From Bradyrhizobium forestalis (lineage in GTDB: Bacteria > Pseudomonadota > Alphaproteobacteria > Rhizobiales > Xanthobacteraceae): a stretch of DNA of 64,000 nt. The position numbers and the translations under genes were made by a program. Below, one piece after another: positions 26,989 through 34,722 of the stretch; the stretch's first letter is position 1; every line of letters starts with the position of its first letter. Location of the stretch: positions 124,001-188,000 of the forward strand of contig NZ_PGVG01000005.1 of NCBI RefSeq assembly GCF_002795245.1, written 5' to 3'. Under the pieces are notes generated by a model. The model did not search any database. It had not been told where the DNA came from and was given only the letters and a program-made list of their open reading frames with translations.

Positions 26989-27615
26989 ATGCGCAAAGTT
27001 GTAAAGTTCCTGGCGGCCGTGGCCGCTGTCGTCGTTGCTGCGGGGACGCAGCGGAGCGCGGAAGCCGCCTTTGTCGGCGCGCCCATGGGGCTGCGGGGCG
27101 CCATCCAATACATCAAGTTCGACCAGCCGACGCTGGCGCCGATGGCGTTCACCATCTTTTGCCTGAAGTACAAGGACGAGTGCAAGCCGCGGCCGCAGCA
27201 GATCGTCTTCCGGGGCGGACGCCTGAAGCTGACGGCCGAGCGCATGGCGCAGATGCAAGAGGTCAACCAGCGGGTCAATACCGCGATCCGTCCTGAGCCC
27301 AACCTGGAAGGCCTGCGCGGCGAGAAATGGCTGCTGCACCCGGCGAGCGGTGATTGCAACGACTACGCCGTGACAAAACGCCACGATCTGATCGCCAAAG
27401 GCTTTCCGGCGCGCGCGGTGCTGCTGAGCGAGGTCGTGACCACCTGGGGCGAGCATCATCTCGTGGTCGTGGTGCGCACCTTCTCGGGCGATTTCGTGCT
27501 GGACAATCTCTCCGGCCACATCATGCCGTGGTCGAAGAAGCCCTATCGCTGGGTCCGCATCCAGTCGCCCAAGAATCCGAACTACTGGGCCTCACTCGGA
27601 GATCGTGCGGTTTGA
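26989..27615 (+). CDS. BTLCP family (LapG-like) periplasmic cysteine peptidase
   Basis: A 208-residue exported protein of the bacterial transglutaminase-like cysteine proteinase family. It has a signal peptide (MRKVVKFLAAVAAVVVAAGT) and the Cys-His-Asp triad in SGDCNDYAVTKR, WGEHHLVVVVRT and DFVLDNLSGHI. LapG members cleave surface adhesins under c-di-GMP control through LapD; no LapD or large adhesin gene is visible here. It stands at the left edge of the polysaccharide locus, and a second member occurs at 56112-56678. The start is well placed after GGGGAGC. Confidence 0.9.
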   Translation: MRKVVKFLAAVAAVVVAAGTQRSAEAAFVGAPMGLRGAIQYIKFDQPTLAPMAFTIFCLKYKDECKPRPQQIVFRGGRLKLTAERMAQMQEVNQRVNTAIRPEPNLEGLRGEKWLLHPASGDCNDYAVTKRHDLIAKGFPARAVLLSEVVTTWGEHHLVVVVRTFSGDFVLDNLSGHIMPWSKKPYRWVRIQSPKNPNYWASLGDRAV

Positions 27616-27626
27616 TCACCCGCGCT

Positions 27627-28898
27627 CTATCGTGATCCGGATTGGCTGACGCTCTGCGACAGCCCCAATCCCACGATTACCGAAAGACACAGGATCGCTG
27701 CCGGGCGCAGCAATCCAGGACCCGCAAAGCTCTGGACCAGCGCAAAGAGAACACAGGCGGCGGCTGCCGCCGGAAAGAACGAGTCGCGTCCGCGCTGCAG
27801 AGCGCCTAAGAACAGGCGGACCAAAACGATCAGGCTCACCGCGATCATGGCAGCCAGGCCGATCCATCCCATCCCCGCAAACACGGAAGTGGCCGCCGAG
27901 GGCGTGGATAAAACGGCGCCGGCATCGCTCTGATAGATCCTGCCCACCGCGGCAAAGGTCCCGGCGCCGGCGCCGAACCAGCGCGTATCGGCCAACATGC
28001 GCTCGAGGGCGGCCTTGGTCTCGGTCCCCATCTCCGGGACGAGCCGCAGCAGGATCGGTCCGGAGCTCTTGTCGAAAAGAAAGGTCAGCACGATCGCCGC
28101 GCCGATCAGAGCCGCCACCGACAATGCGCCCGCGGCCAATGGCGACAGGTCCAGTCTGCGGATGACGAGGATCAGCAGGATCAGCACGACGCCAAACGCC
28201 GCTGCGATCGCGCTGCTCGTTCCTGAAAACCCAAAGATCGCGGCGGCGCTGACCAAGGCCCCGACCAGACCGCAAAGGCCGATCGCGACCGAGCGAAGCA
28301 GCGAGTGACGGGTTTCGGCCCGTTCGGCTGCGAGCTGCATGACCGCCAGATTGAGCATGAGGCCGAGGCCGGCCAAGGTCGTCGTGAGGTCATGGGGTAC
28401 GCTTGCAGCAAGCGCCGGCGAGAGCCGATGCAGGTCCAAGATCAAGGCGGAGGCCGCGGTTACTCCGCTCAGCACGAACAGAACCAGCTCGGCCCGGCCG
28501 CGGTTGCGGACCACCAGGATCGCGACGCTGAGCGACGAGATCGCAGCAAGCGCCAGCAGCAGCGCGTTCACCGTCAAGCCGATATCGGCCGTGATCGGCC
28601 CGAGCGAGAGGCCACCGAGGACGTCGTGAGCGCTGGACCAGATCGGGTGCGCGCCGCCCAGCGGAAGCGGGGCGAGCTGGGCGGCGATGCACAGCGGAAT
28701 GGCAATCAGGATCCAGCGGCCCCAGGACGTCGCGCGAACATAGTGCTCGTAGTCGGCCTTTCGCGTGCTCAAGGCGGCCGCCAGCAAGCTGAGCGCTGCG
28801 GCCATCGTCCCCAGCTGCACACCAAATTTGGCGTCGGCGAATTCGAGAGCGGAAGCGGAAACGATGGAAACGATGAGGGCGAAATAAGCGAGGGACAA
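27627..28898 (-). CDS. Polytopic membrane protein of O-antigen ligase/polymerase type
   Basis: A 423-residue protein with about ten to twelve membrane helices. The large loop near residues 290-330 contains ALERMLADTRWFGAGAGTFA, which parallels the ADNPWFGTGMGTF loop of the ligase/polymerase at 32184, a hallmark of the WaaL/Wzy-C superfamily. Other motifs are weak, so it may be a divergent polymerase, ligase or chain-modifying protein of the exopolysaccharide pathway. It converges with the BTLCP gene and is followed by a small membrane protein gene upstream on its own strand. Confidence 0.72.
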   Translation of the reverse strand: MSLAYFALIVSIVSASALEFADAKFGVQLGTMAAALSLLAAALSTRKADYEHYVRATSWGRWILIAIPLCIAAQLAPLPLGGAHPIWSSAHDVLGGLSLGPITADIGLTVNALLLALAAISSLSVAILVVRNRGRAELVLFVLSGVTAASALILDLHRLSPALAASVPHDLTTTLAGLGLMLNLAVMQLAAERAETRHSLLRSVAIGLCGLVGALVSAAAIFGFSGTSSAIAAAFGVVLILLILVIRRLDLSPLAAGALSVAALIGAAIVLTFLFDKSSGPILLRLVPEMGTETKAALERMLADTRWFGAGAGTFAAVGRIYQSDAGAVLSTPSAATSVFAGMGWIGLAAMIAVSLIVLVRLFLGALQRGRDSFFPAAAAACVLFALVQSFAGPGLLRPAAILCLSVIVGLGLSQSVSQSGSR

Positions 28899-28981
28899 AC
28901 GGCGCTCGAAGGGAATCCTGAAACGGTCAGGTCACCATACAAGCGGGCGGTTGGTTTTCAAGCGAAGGTCTGCGCGCGTCG

Positions 28982-29257
28982 TCAGCGCACAGTTTTGACC
29001 GGCCGGGCGAAGACGCGGCCAGCGCGCGCGGCAGCAAGGCCAAAGCGCGCGCCTGACCCAAAGAGGTAGCCGCCCTGCAGGGCAATGGCCGCGAACACCA
29101 CGCCCTTGAGGCTCTCGAGCATCGTGAGATCGACCAGCAAGCCGACCGGGACGGCGGCGAGCACCATGACGAAGGTCAACGGCAGCAGCACCAGGACCCG
29201 AAAGCGTTGGCCCAGCACGGCACCTACCAAAAAGCTGAAAATCAAAAACGCGGTCAT
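28982..29257 (-). CDS. Small polytopic membrane protein
   Basis: A 91-residue protein with three predicted membrane helices (MTAFLIFSFLVGAVLGQRF, VLVLLPLTFVMVLAAVPVG, and around VVFAAIALQGGYLFGSGARF) and a basic C-terminus. A GTG start three codons upstream (29266), preceded by GGAG, is an equally good alternative. It may be co-transcribed with the ligase-like gene 83 bases downstream. Similar short proteins occur in rhizobial polysaccharide loci. Function is unknown. Confidence 0.7.
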   Translation of the reverse strand: MTAFLIFSFLVGAVLGQRFRVLVLLPLTFVMVLAAVPVGLLVDLTMLESLKGVVFAAIALQGGYLFGSGARFGLAAARAGRVFARPVKTVR

Positions 29258-29333
29258 CCGAAACACTCTCTGTGCTCCGGACCCTAGGTTCCCCTCCCTA
29301 AAAAGACCCTTAAGTTGTATGGCTAAATTTGGC

Positions 29334-29906
29334 CTATAGGCTGCAATTGGCCAGCAATGAATTGTAGGCTTCCCGCAGCCCGTTCAGGGCCACCATACCC
29401 TTGATCTCGCTGTCGCTTTCCCTCACGACCACGGACAGCGAGGGCGTCGTCTGCCATTTGCCGGCGGCAAAGGCGGAGACCTCGTCGGGCAGCAGCACGG
29501 CAGCGCCCGCGGCCGCCATGCTGGCGTCGAACGTCAGCGTGCCGCCGCCGCTCGCGGCGATGGTGACCTTGGGGTGGCTCCGCGGCGGGAAGGGCCGTAT
29601 CAAGGCCACCAGCACGTCGATCTTGCCCTTCGGTGCACAGCGGACGATCAGGCCGGCGAAGTCCGGGTCCGACTGGGTCGTGTCCGCCGTCTTCATGATG
29701 GCGGCGAAGCTCTCGCCGTCCTTGCTCCCTTGGGTCCGGGTGAATTTCCAGACGGAGGAGGACGCAGGGGCGGCGACGGCAACGATGGATGTGCCCTGGC
29801 ATGACGATGGCGCGCTGCCAATGCAGGAGGGGCCAGGATCGCCTGGGCGATCAGCCGCGCCAAACAGGGAACTTGCCAACAGCGTGATCAGAAGGGGGGC
29901 AGACAC
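29334..29906 (-). CDS. Exported protein, possibly IalB-like
   Basis: A 190-residue exported protein from a GTG start (VSAPLLITLLASSLFGAADR) with AGGACT upstream. The mature chain has cysteines in GPSCIGSAPSSCQGT, LIVRCAPKGKID and the C-terminal LLANCSL, and a beta-rich body (TLTFDASMAAAGAAVLLPDE). The spacing of cysteines and the IVRCAPKGKIDVLVA strand recall invasion-associated locus B proteins, but this is weak. The frame extends far upstream to 30149 without a signal peptide, so that start is rejected. It is divergent from the export gene wza-like at 30184, sharing a 277-base upstream region. Confidence 0.68.
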   Translation of the reverse strand: MSAPLLITLLASSLFGAADRPGDPGPSCIGSAPSSCQGTSIVAVAAPASSSVWKFTRTQGSKDGESFAAIMKTADTTQSDPDFAGLIVRCAPKGKIDVLVALIRPFPPRSHPKVTIAASGGGTLTFDASMAAAGAAVLLPDEVSAFAAGKWQTTPSLSVVVRESDSEIKGMVALNGLREAYNSLLANCSL

Positions 29907-30183
29907 GGGAGTCCTATCCTCAATAGACCCAGCCTTAGCAGACGGCCGCGAGGTCAAGAAGCCTTGCGCTCGACACATCGAGCCCTTGAGTTGGGCGGTT
30001 TGCTCGCCGACCGGGCACACGAAATACAACAAATAGTCACAAAGGCTTAAACTAAGCCCCAAACAGTGGCCCACACGCAACAGTAGCCGACCGATCGCAC
30101 CGTTAACCACTCGGGAACCCTTGTCGCACCGCCCGCGCCGCCGTACCAATCGAGGCTAATTGGGGTCTCTTGGGGCGCGATTC

Positions 30184-31386
30184 ATGCATTCCTTTGCCAA
30201 GTCATATTTTTTCAAGCCGGCGTTTCTGGCCGCTGCCTTAGCGCTCGGGGCGTGCTCGACCAATCCCGGCTCGGGTCCGCTCACGGACGACGTCAACAAC
30301 AAGATCCAGACTGAAAACGCGCCGGCCTACGAGCTGGTGCCGCTCAATCCGGCCACGGTGAAGATCCTGCACACCCATGAGCCCAAGGGGCTCGCCGGCG
30401 TGTTCACCGACCGACGTCCGCCCGCCAGCATCGTGTTCGGCATCGGCGACGTCGTCAGCGTCACCATCTTCGAAGCTGCGGCTGGTGGTCTGTTCATCCC
30501 GGCGGAAGCCGGCGTCCGCCCGGGTAACTATGTGACCATCCCGGATCAATCGGTCGACAATGACGGCTTCATCACCGTGCCCTATGCCGGCCAGGTCAAG
30601 GCGGCGGGTCTGACGGCGGTCCAAATCCAGCGCGCCATCATCGAGAAGATCGGCAACCGCGCCATCGAGCCGCAGGCGGTCGTGGCGATGTCCTCGCAGC
30701 GCACCCAGCTCATCAGCGTGCTCGGCGAGGTCAATTCGCCGGCGCGTTATCCGGCGAGCGCGGCGGGTGCCAAGGATCGCGTGCTCGATGCGATCACCCG
30801 CGCCGGCGGCATCAAGGGCCAGGGCTTCGAGACCTGGGTCATGCTCGAGCGCGCGGGCAAGCGGGCGACCGTGCCGTTCGAAAATCTCGTGATGGCGCCC
30901 GAGAACAACGTCTATGTGCGTCCGGACGACAGCATCTACGTCTATCGCGAGCAGCAGAAGTTCCTGGCATTCGGCGCCAGCGGCCAGAGCGGCGAGTTCA
31001 ACTTCGATGCCTGGCGCATCAACCTCGGCGAAGCGGTCGGCAAGGCCGGCGGCCTCTTGGATGGCCAGGCCGATCCGGCTGCCGTCTATCTCTATCGCCG
31101 CGAGCCGCGCGAGGTCGCAGCCCAGCTCGGCATCGACGTGAGCAAGTACACGTCAGAAACGATCCCGGTCATCTTCAACGTGAACTTCCGCGATCCCGGC
31201 GGCTTCTTCCTCGCCACCAAGGTCATGATGAAGAACGGCGACATCATCTACGTCTCGAACTCGCGCAACGTCGAAGTTGCCAAGTTCCTGAACTACCTGC
31301 GTGTGATCATGGCGACCGGCAGCGATGCCGTGAACCTCTCCAACGACGCCCTGATCTTCCGCAACAACATCAAGCTGGCGCCGTAA
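30184..31386 (+). CDS. Polysaccharide export outer-membrane lipoprotein (Wza/OPX type)
   Basis: A 400-residue lipoprotein forming the outer-membrane channel for exopolysaccharide export. The lipobox is LALGACST at about residues 16-23. The Poly_export domain begins IVFGIGDVVSVTIFEAAAGG and is followed by SLBB-like soluble ligand-binding domains (QTQLISVLGEVNSPARYPAS and IYVYREQQKFLAFGASGQSG). ATG 30184 gives the lipoprotein signal. It heads a plus-strand run of export and polymerisation genes. An intrinsic terminator follows at 31414. It would pair with the Wzc-type kinase at 34723. Confidence 0.92.
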   Translation: MHSFAKSYFFKPAFLAAALALGACSTNPGSGPLTDDVNNKIQTENAPAYELVPLNPATVKILHTHEPKGLAGVFTDRRPPASIVFGIGDVVSVTIFEAAAGGLFIPAEAGVRPGNYVTIPDQSVDNDGFITVPYAGQVKAAGLTAVQIQRAIIEKIGNRAIEPQAVVAMSSQRTQLISVLGEVNSPARYPASAAGAKDRVLDAITRAGGIKGQGFETWVMLERAGKRATVPFENLVMAPENNVYVRPDDSIYVYREQQKFLAFGASGQSGEFNFDAWRINLGEAVGKAGGLLDGQADPAAVYLYRREPREVAAQLGIDVSKYTSETIPVIFNVNFRDPGGFFLATKVMMKNGDIIYVSNSRNVEVAKFLNYLRVIMATGSDAVNLSNDALIFRNNIKLAP

Positions 31387-31413
31387 GACGCCGACTTGAT
31401 CGACCAAAGACGA

Positions 31414-31447
31414 TGGCACCGGGGCTTTGTCCCGGTGCCATTTTCGT
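31414..31447 (+). terminator. Intrinsic terminator after export gene
   Basis: Stem TGGCACCGGG (31414-31423) pairs with CCCGGTGCCA (31431-31440) around a seven-base loop, followed by TTTTCGTTT. This is a strong rho-independent terminator for the Wza-like gene. Confidence 0.9.
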
Positions 31448-31557
31448 TTAGCAATCGAAGCGGTTCTGTCGGGGCTACGCGTTCGGCATCTGGATCCGGG
31501 CGCCACTCGGCACGGCGCGCCGGCCATCGGTGACCCCGCAGCATGGCAAGGGGCTTC

Positions 31558-32139
31558 ATGCGCTTTCGAACATTTTGCCGCTGTCTGGCTCTGGTCCCTG
31601 TCGTCTTCGGGCTAGCACCGGCCGGGACGGTTCTCGGCGCTGCCGCAGAGCTGGGCGTCCGCCACCGCATCGATGTGATGGTTCTGGCCGAGCCTGATGC
31701 TCCGATCTTGTCGCGCCTGAAGGGGGCCAAGGGCGAGCTGTCCTTCACCGTCCGTCTCTCGGCGAACTCCAAGGAGAGCAAGTTCTTCGGGATGCTGCGC
31801 CCGTCTTTCCCGGATATCGTCGTGCCTGACGGCCCGGGCAAACCGCTGGTCCAACAGACCAAGCTCTGGGAGGAGGACGTCTGCCATCAGCGCCGCGGCC
31901 TGCCGAAGGTCACCGTGACCCAGCTCGGCGGGCATTTTGCCGAAGGGGAGGGGCGGGTCGAGGTCTCCGCCATCAACCGGCACATCGGCCTTCTCGTCCC
32001 ACCCGACGAGTTAACCCCCGGAATAAAACTCGATCAGGGGAGCGATGGCTTTGGGCTATTCTATGCGTTCCGGGCCCAGACCCGGAACAGCCGTCTCAAC
32101 GTCGATCTGAAGATCTATCCGATCGATTGCTTCCTCTAA
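31558..32139 (+). CDS. Exported protein of polysaccharide locus, unknown
   Basis: A 193-residue secreted protein: signal peptide (MRFRTFCRCLALVPVVFGLA), mature chain with AAAELGVRHRIDVMVLAEPD and two cysteines (EEDVCHQRRG and the C-terminal YPIDCFL) that could pair. It is beta-rich. AAGGGGC precedes the start at 31558. It lies between the export gene and the polymerase gene, and its stop is 44 bases before the latter. No family is recognised; it probably works in the periplasmic stage of polysaccharide assembly. Confidence 0.7.
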   Translation: MRFRTFCRCLALVPVVFGLAPAGTVLGAAAELGVRHRIDVMVLAEPDAPILSRLKGAKGELSFTVRLSANSKESKFFGMLRPSFPDIVVPDGPGKPLVQQTKLWEEDVCHQRRGLPKVTVTQLGGHFAEGEGRVEVSAINRHIGLLVPPDELTPGIKLDQGSDGFGLFYAFRAQTRNSRLNVDLKIYPIDCFL

Positions 32140-32183
32140 GCTCAAGCAAAGCCCGCCCGAACAGAGCTCGCTCCAGAACGACG

Positions 32184-33686
32184 ATGCACCTTTGGCCTCC
32201 CAACATCAGCTGGTCCAGGATTCGCTGGTCATGGAGCCTGCCTGCGACCTTCATCCTGTTCTTCGTGGCCGCGGGCGCGCCGTTTCCGTTCGGCTCGACC
32301 AATGATCTGTCGATCGCGTTCTGGTGCCTGTGTCTCGGGGTCGCGGTGATCTTCGCGCCGACGCGCGATCTGCGGGCGCCGCATCTTTGGCTGCTCGCCG
32401 GCATCGGCGTGATCGTCGCCGCTTACGCGTTCGTCCTGCATGAGCAGCTGTCCGATCATCCCTGGGTCGCGCCATTCCAGCCGATCTGGAAGCAGGCCTC
32501 GGATCTGCTCGGCGTGCCGATCGCCCCGTCCGCGTCCATCGTCAAGAACGAGGCGTTCTTCGCGCTCGGCGCGCCGCTCGCCAACATCCTCGCCATCGTG
32601 CTCGGTATCACCGTCGGCGCCGAGCGTGAGCGCGCGCGCCGCTTGCTGTGGGTGATCGCGATCTCGGGCGCGGCCTACGCCCTTTACGGCGTGCTCTCGT
32701 TCCTGATCGAGCCCACCATGATCCTGTGGCGGGACAAGAACGCCTATCTCGGCAGCGTCACCGGCACCTTCATCAACCGCAACACGGCGGCGGCGTATTT
32801 CGGCTCGGCCGCGGGGATCTGGATGCTCCTGATCCTGGAGGACGTCCGCCGCCGCCTGCCGGAGCGGCATGTCGAATGGCGGCGTCTGTCGCTCGATCTG
32901 CGCACGATCCCGCCAAGAGAAATCCTGCCGCAGCTGAGCTGCCTCCTGATCTGCCTGATGGCGATGTTCATGACGACCTCGCGCGCCGGCGTCGGCCTGT
33001 CGCTGCTGGCGATGATCGTCGCGTTCACGCTCTTTCTGCGAAAAGACCTGCCGCCGCGCACGGGCATCTGGATCTCGCTGGGCTCCGGCCTCGCCGTCGC
33101 GCTCGGCCTGTTGCAGCTGCTCGGCGGCCGCGTCTCGAGCCGCTTCGACAGCCAGGGCCTGGTCGACGAGGGCCGCGTCGAGGCCTGGAAATCGACGCTT
33201 CGGATCATCGCCGATAACCCGTGGTTCGGCACCGGCATGGGCACCTTCCAATGGGCCTTCCCGCCCTACCGCAGCCCCAACATCTCGATTCGCGGCGTCT
33301 GGGATGCCGCGCATTCGACGCCGCTGGAGCTTGCCTCCGAGGTAGGCATTCCCATGGCGCTGCTGGTGGCGCTCGGCTGGGCCATTATGCTGCTGGTGCT
33401 GGCGCGGGGCGTGTTCGGACGGCGGCGCGATGCCATCATCGCGCAGGCGGCTGCGGCGACCGCGACGCTGTCGCTTTTGCATTCATGCCTCGACTTCACG
33501 CTCCAGGTGCCCGGCTACAGCATTCCGTTCTTTGCGCTTTTCGGCGCGGGCCTGGCGCAATCCTTCTCGACCAGGGACGGCCGCCCGAGGGCGGACCACG
33601 TCGCTACCAGGCCGCGAGGCGAGGGCGGTCCGACAACCGCTGCCCGCACGGCGCGCACGCTGCCCGAGCTTCACAAAAGTGTCTAG
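32184..33686 (+). CDS. O-antigen ligase/polymerase family membrane protein
   Basis: A 500-residue polytopic protein (about twelve membrane helices) of the WaaL/Wzy superfamily. The characteristic loop is clear: IIADNPWFGTGMGTFQWAFP followed by WDAAHSTPLELASEVGIPMA, where the His and preceding Arg-rich segment are typical of the Wzy_C domain. An earlier segment SVTGTFINRNTAAAYFGSAA is also typical. Start 32184 (MHLWPPNISW) is chosen over an upstream in-frame start. It would polymerise or ligate lipid-linked repeat units in the inner membrane. The locus also has a dedicated Wzy at 43966, so division of labour is unclear. Confidence 0.88.
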   Translation: MHLWPPNISWSRIRWSWSLPATFILFFVAAGAPFPFGSTNDLSIAFWCLCLGVAVIFAPTRDLRAPHLWLLAGIGVIVAAYAFVLHEQLSDHPWVAPFQPIWKQASDLLGVPIAPSASIVKNEAFFALGAPLANILAIVLGITVGAERERARRLLWVIAISGAAYALYGVLSFLIEPTMILWRDKNAYLGSVTGTFINRNTAAAYFGSAAGIWMLLILEDVRRRLPERHVEWRRLSLDLRTIPPREILPQLSCLLICLMAMFMTTSRAGVGLSLLAMIVAFTLFLRKDLPPRTGIWISLGSGLAVALGLLQLLGGRVSSRFDSQGLVDEGRVEAWKSTLRIIADNPWFGTGMGTFQWAFPPYRSPNISIRGVWDAAHSTPLELASEVGIPMALLVALGWAIMLLVLARGVFGRRRDAIIAQAAAATATLSLLHSCLDFTLQVPGYSIPFFALFGAGLAQSFSTRDGRPRADHVATRPRGEGGPTTAARTARTLPELHKSV

Positions 33687-33826
33687 ATTTGAAGCAGTTG
33701 CGCCGTTTACGAAGTCTTTAGAATAAGTGGACAGCTCTCGTCTCTTCCGATAGGTTCCGCACTGCACAGCCATTTGCCCGGGCCGAGGAAGCACATCGGG
33801 GCAGCTGATTTTTTGGAGGTTGATTT

Positions 33827-34450
33827 ATGAGCGTTATCAGAATCGCGCTTCGCATGGCTGCCGCCGCGGCCCTCGCCGCGACGATCTCGTCGGCCGCCAG
33901 CGCCGCCATTTATCCGCCGCAGCGCCAGCTGCCGGCCACCGTCATTTCCGAGTTCAAGGCTGCCCCCAGCAGCCTGTTGCAGCAATATCCGACCGGCGGC
34001 CCGCAGCTGATCTCGCGCGTGCGCGATCTCGGCGCCTCCGATCCGACCACGCTTCCCGGCCTGATCGCGCTCTTGAAGGATCCCGCGACGACCAAGGACC
34101 AGATGCGCGCGATCGTCGGCGGCCTCGCCCAAGTCGCCCGCATGGCCGCGCAGTCCGACCAGGCCTATGCCAATGAGATCCAGGCCGCGATCGCCGGCAC
34201 CGGCAACCAGGACGTGATCGCCGCCTACCAGGCCGCGACCGGCGACGTCGCGATCGCCGCGACCGGCGGTGGTGCGGGCGGCTCATCCGGCGCGGGCGGG
34301 CCGGGTGGCAATCCCGGCAACACGGGCGGTTCTAACAACGGTGCGCCGAGCTTCGGCGGATTCCACTATGCGAACACCGTCTCACCGAACTCGGGCGCAG
34401 GTACCGCCGGAATCACTAACGCCTCGAACAACGTCAGCCCGCGCCGCTGA
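33827..34450 (+). CDS. Secreted Gly-rich C-terminus protein of polysaccharide locus
   Basis: A 207-residue secreted protein with signal peptide (MSVIRIALRMAAAAALAATI), a helical body (PDLIALLKDP-like stretch LPGLIALLKDPATTKDQMRA and QAAIAGTGNQDVIAAYQAAT) and a Gly/Ser/Asn-rich tail (GGGAGGSSGAGGPGGNPGNT and on). A near-ideal GGAGG lies 14-10 bases before ATG, suggesting strong translation. It precedes the Wzc-type kinase gene and is followed by two hairpins, one a terminator, so it is probably expressed as its own short unit. No function is known. Confidence 0.75.
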   Translation: MSVIRIALRMAAAAALAATISSAASAAIYPPQRQLPATVISEFKAAPSSLLQQYPTGGPQLISRVRDLGASDPTTLPGLIALLKDPATTKDQMRAIVGGLAQVARMAAQSDQAYANEIQAAIAGTGNQDVIAAYQAATGDVAIAATGGGAGGSSGAGGPGGNPGNTGGSNNGAPSFGGFHYANTVSPNSGAGTAGITNASNNVSPRR

Positions 34451-34467
34451 GCGCCGACGAGCTTGCA

Positions 34468-34491
34468 GGAGCGGTCCGGCCGGACCGCTCC
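34468..34491. repeat. Perfect 24-base palindrome
   Basis: GGAGCGGTCCGG followed directly by CCGGACCGCTCC, a perfect 12-base arm palindrome without loop. It sits between the stop of the secreted Gly-rich gene and the terminator at 34499. It may be a regulatory hairpin in RNA or a dimer-protein binding site. Confidence 0.85.
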
Positions 34492-34498
34492 ACGACGG

Positions 34499-34524
34499 AA
34501 CGGCGCTTTGCGGCGCCGTTTTGC
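34499..34524 (+). terminator. Intrinsic terminator after secreted Gly-rich gene
   Basis: Stem AACGGCGC (34499-34506) pairs with GCGCCGTT (34513-34520) around TTTGCG, followed by TTGCGTTT. It separates the 33827 gene from the kinase gene. Confidence 0.85.
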
Positions 34525-34722
34525 GTTTACGGCGTTAAGCTTCCGCGCAAATTATAATGTGCGCGCACCGTTGCGCTGCATCAATTGAGTTCAGCCGCGT
34601 TTCGCCGCGTGTTATATTCGCCTTCAAGTGCCGGTTCTTTTCGAGTGTTTTTGCTCGCGTGACTTTCTCATCCCAATGCCGTCCTCCAGAACCAGTCGCT
34701 GGACGATTTCAGGAATTGCACA

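Noticed and set aside
29401..30036. Plus-strand frame of 211 codons opposite a small exported protein gene
   Set aside because: The minus-strand frame from 29906 has a signal peptide and cysteine pattern. The plus frame has none.
32229..33482. Minus-strand frame of 417 codons
   Set aside because: Antisense of the O-antigen ligase-like gene and extremely Arg/Gln/Asp-rich.
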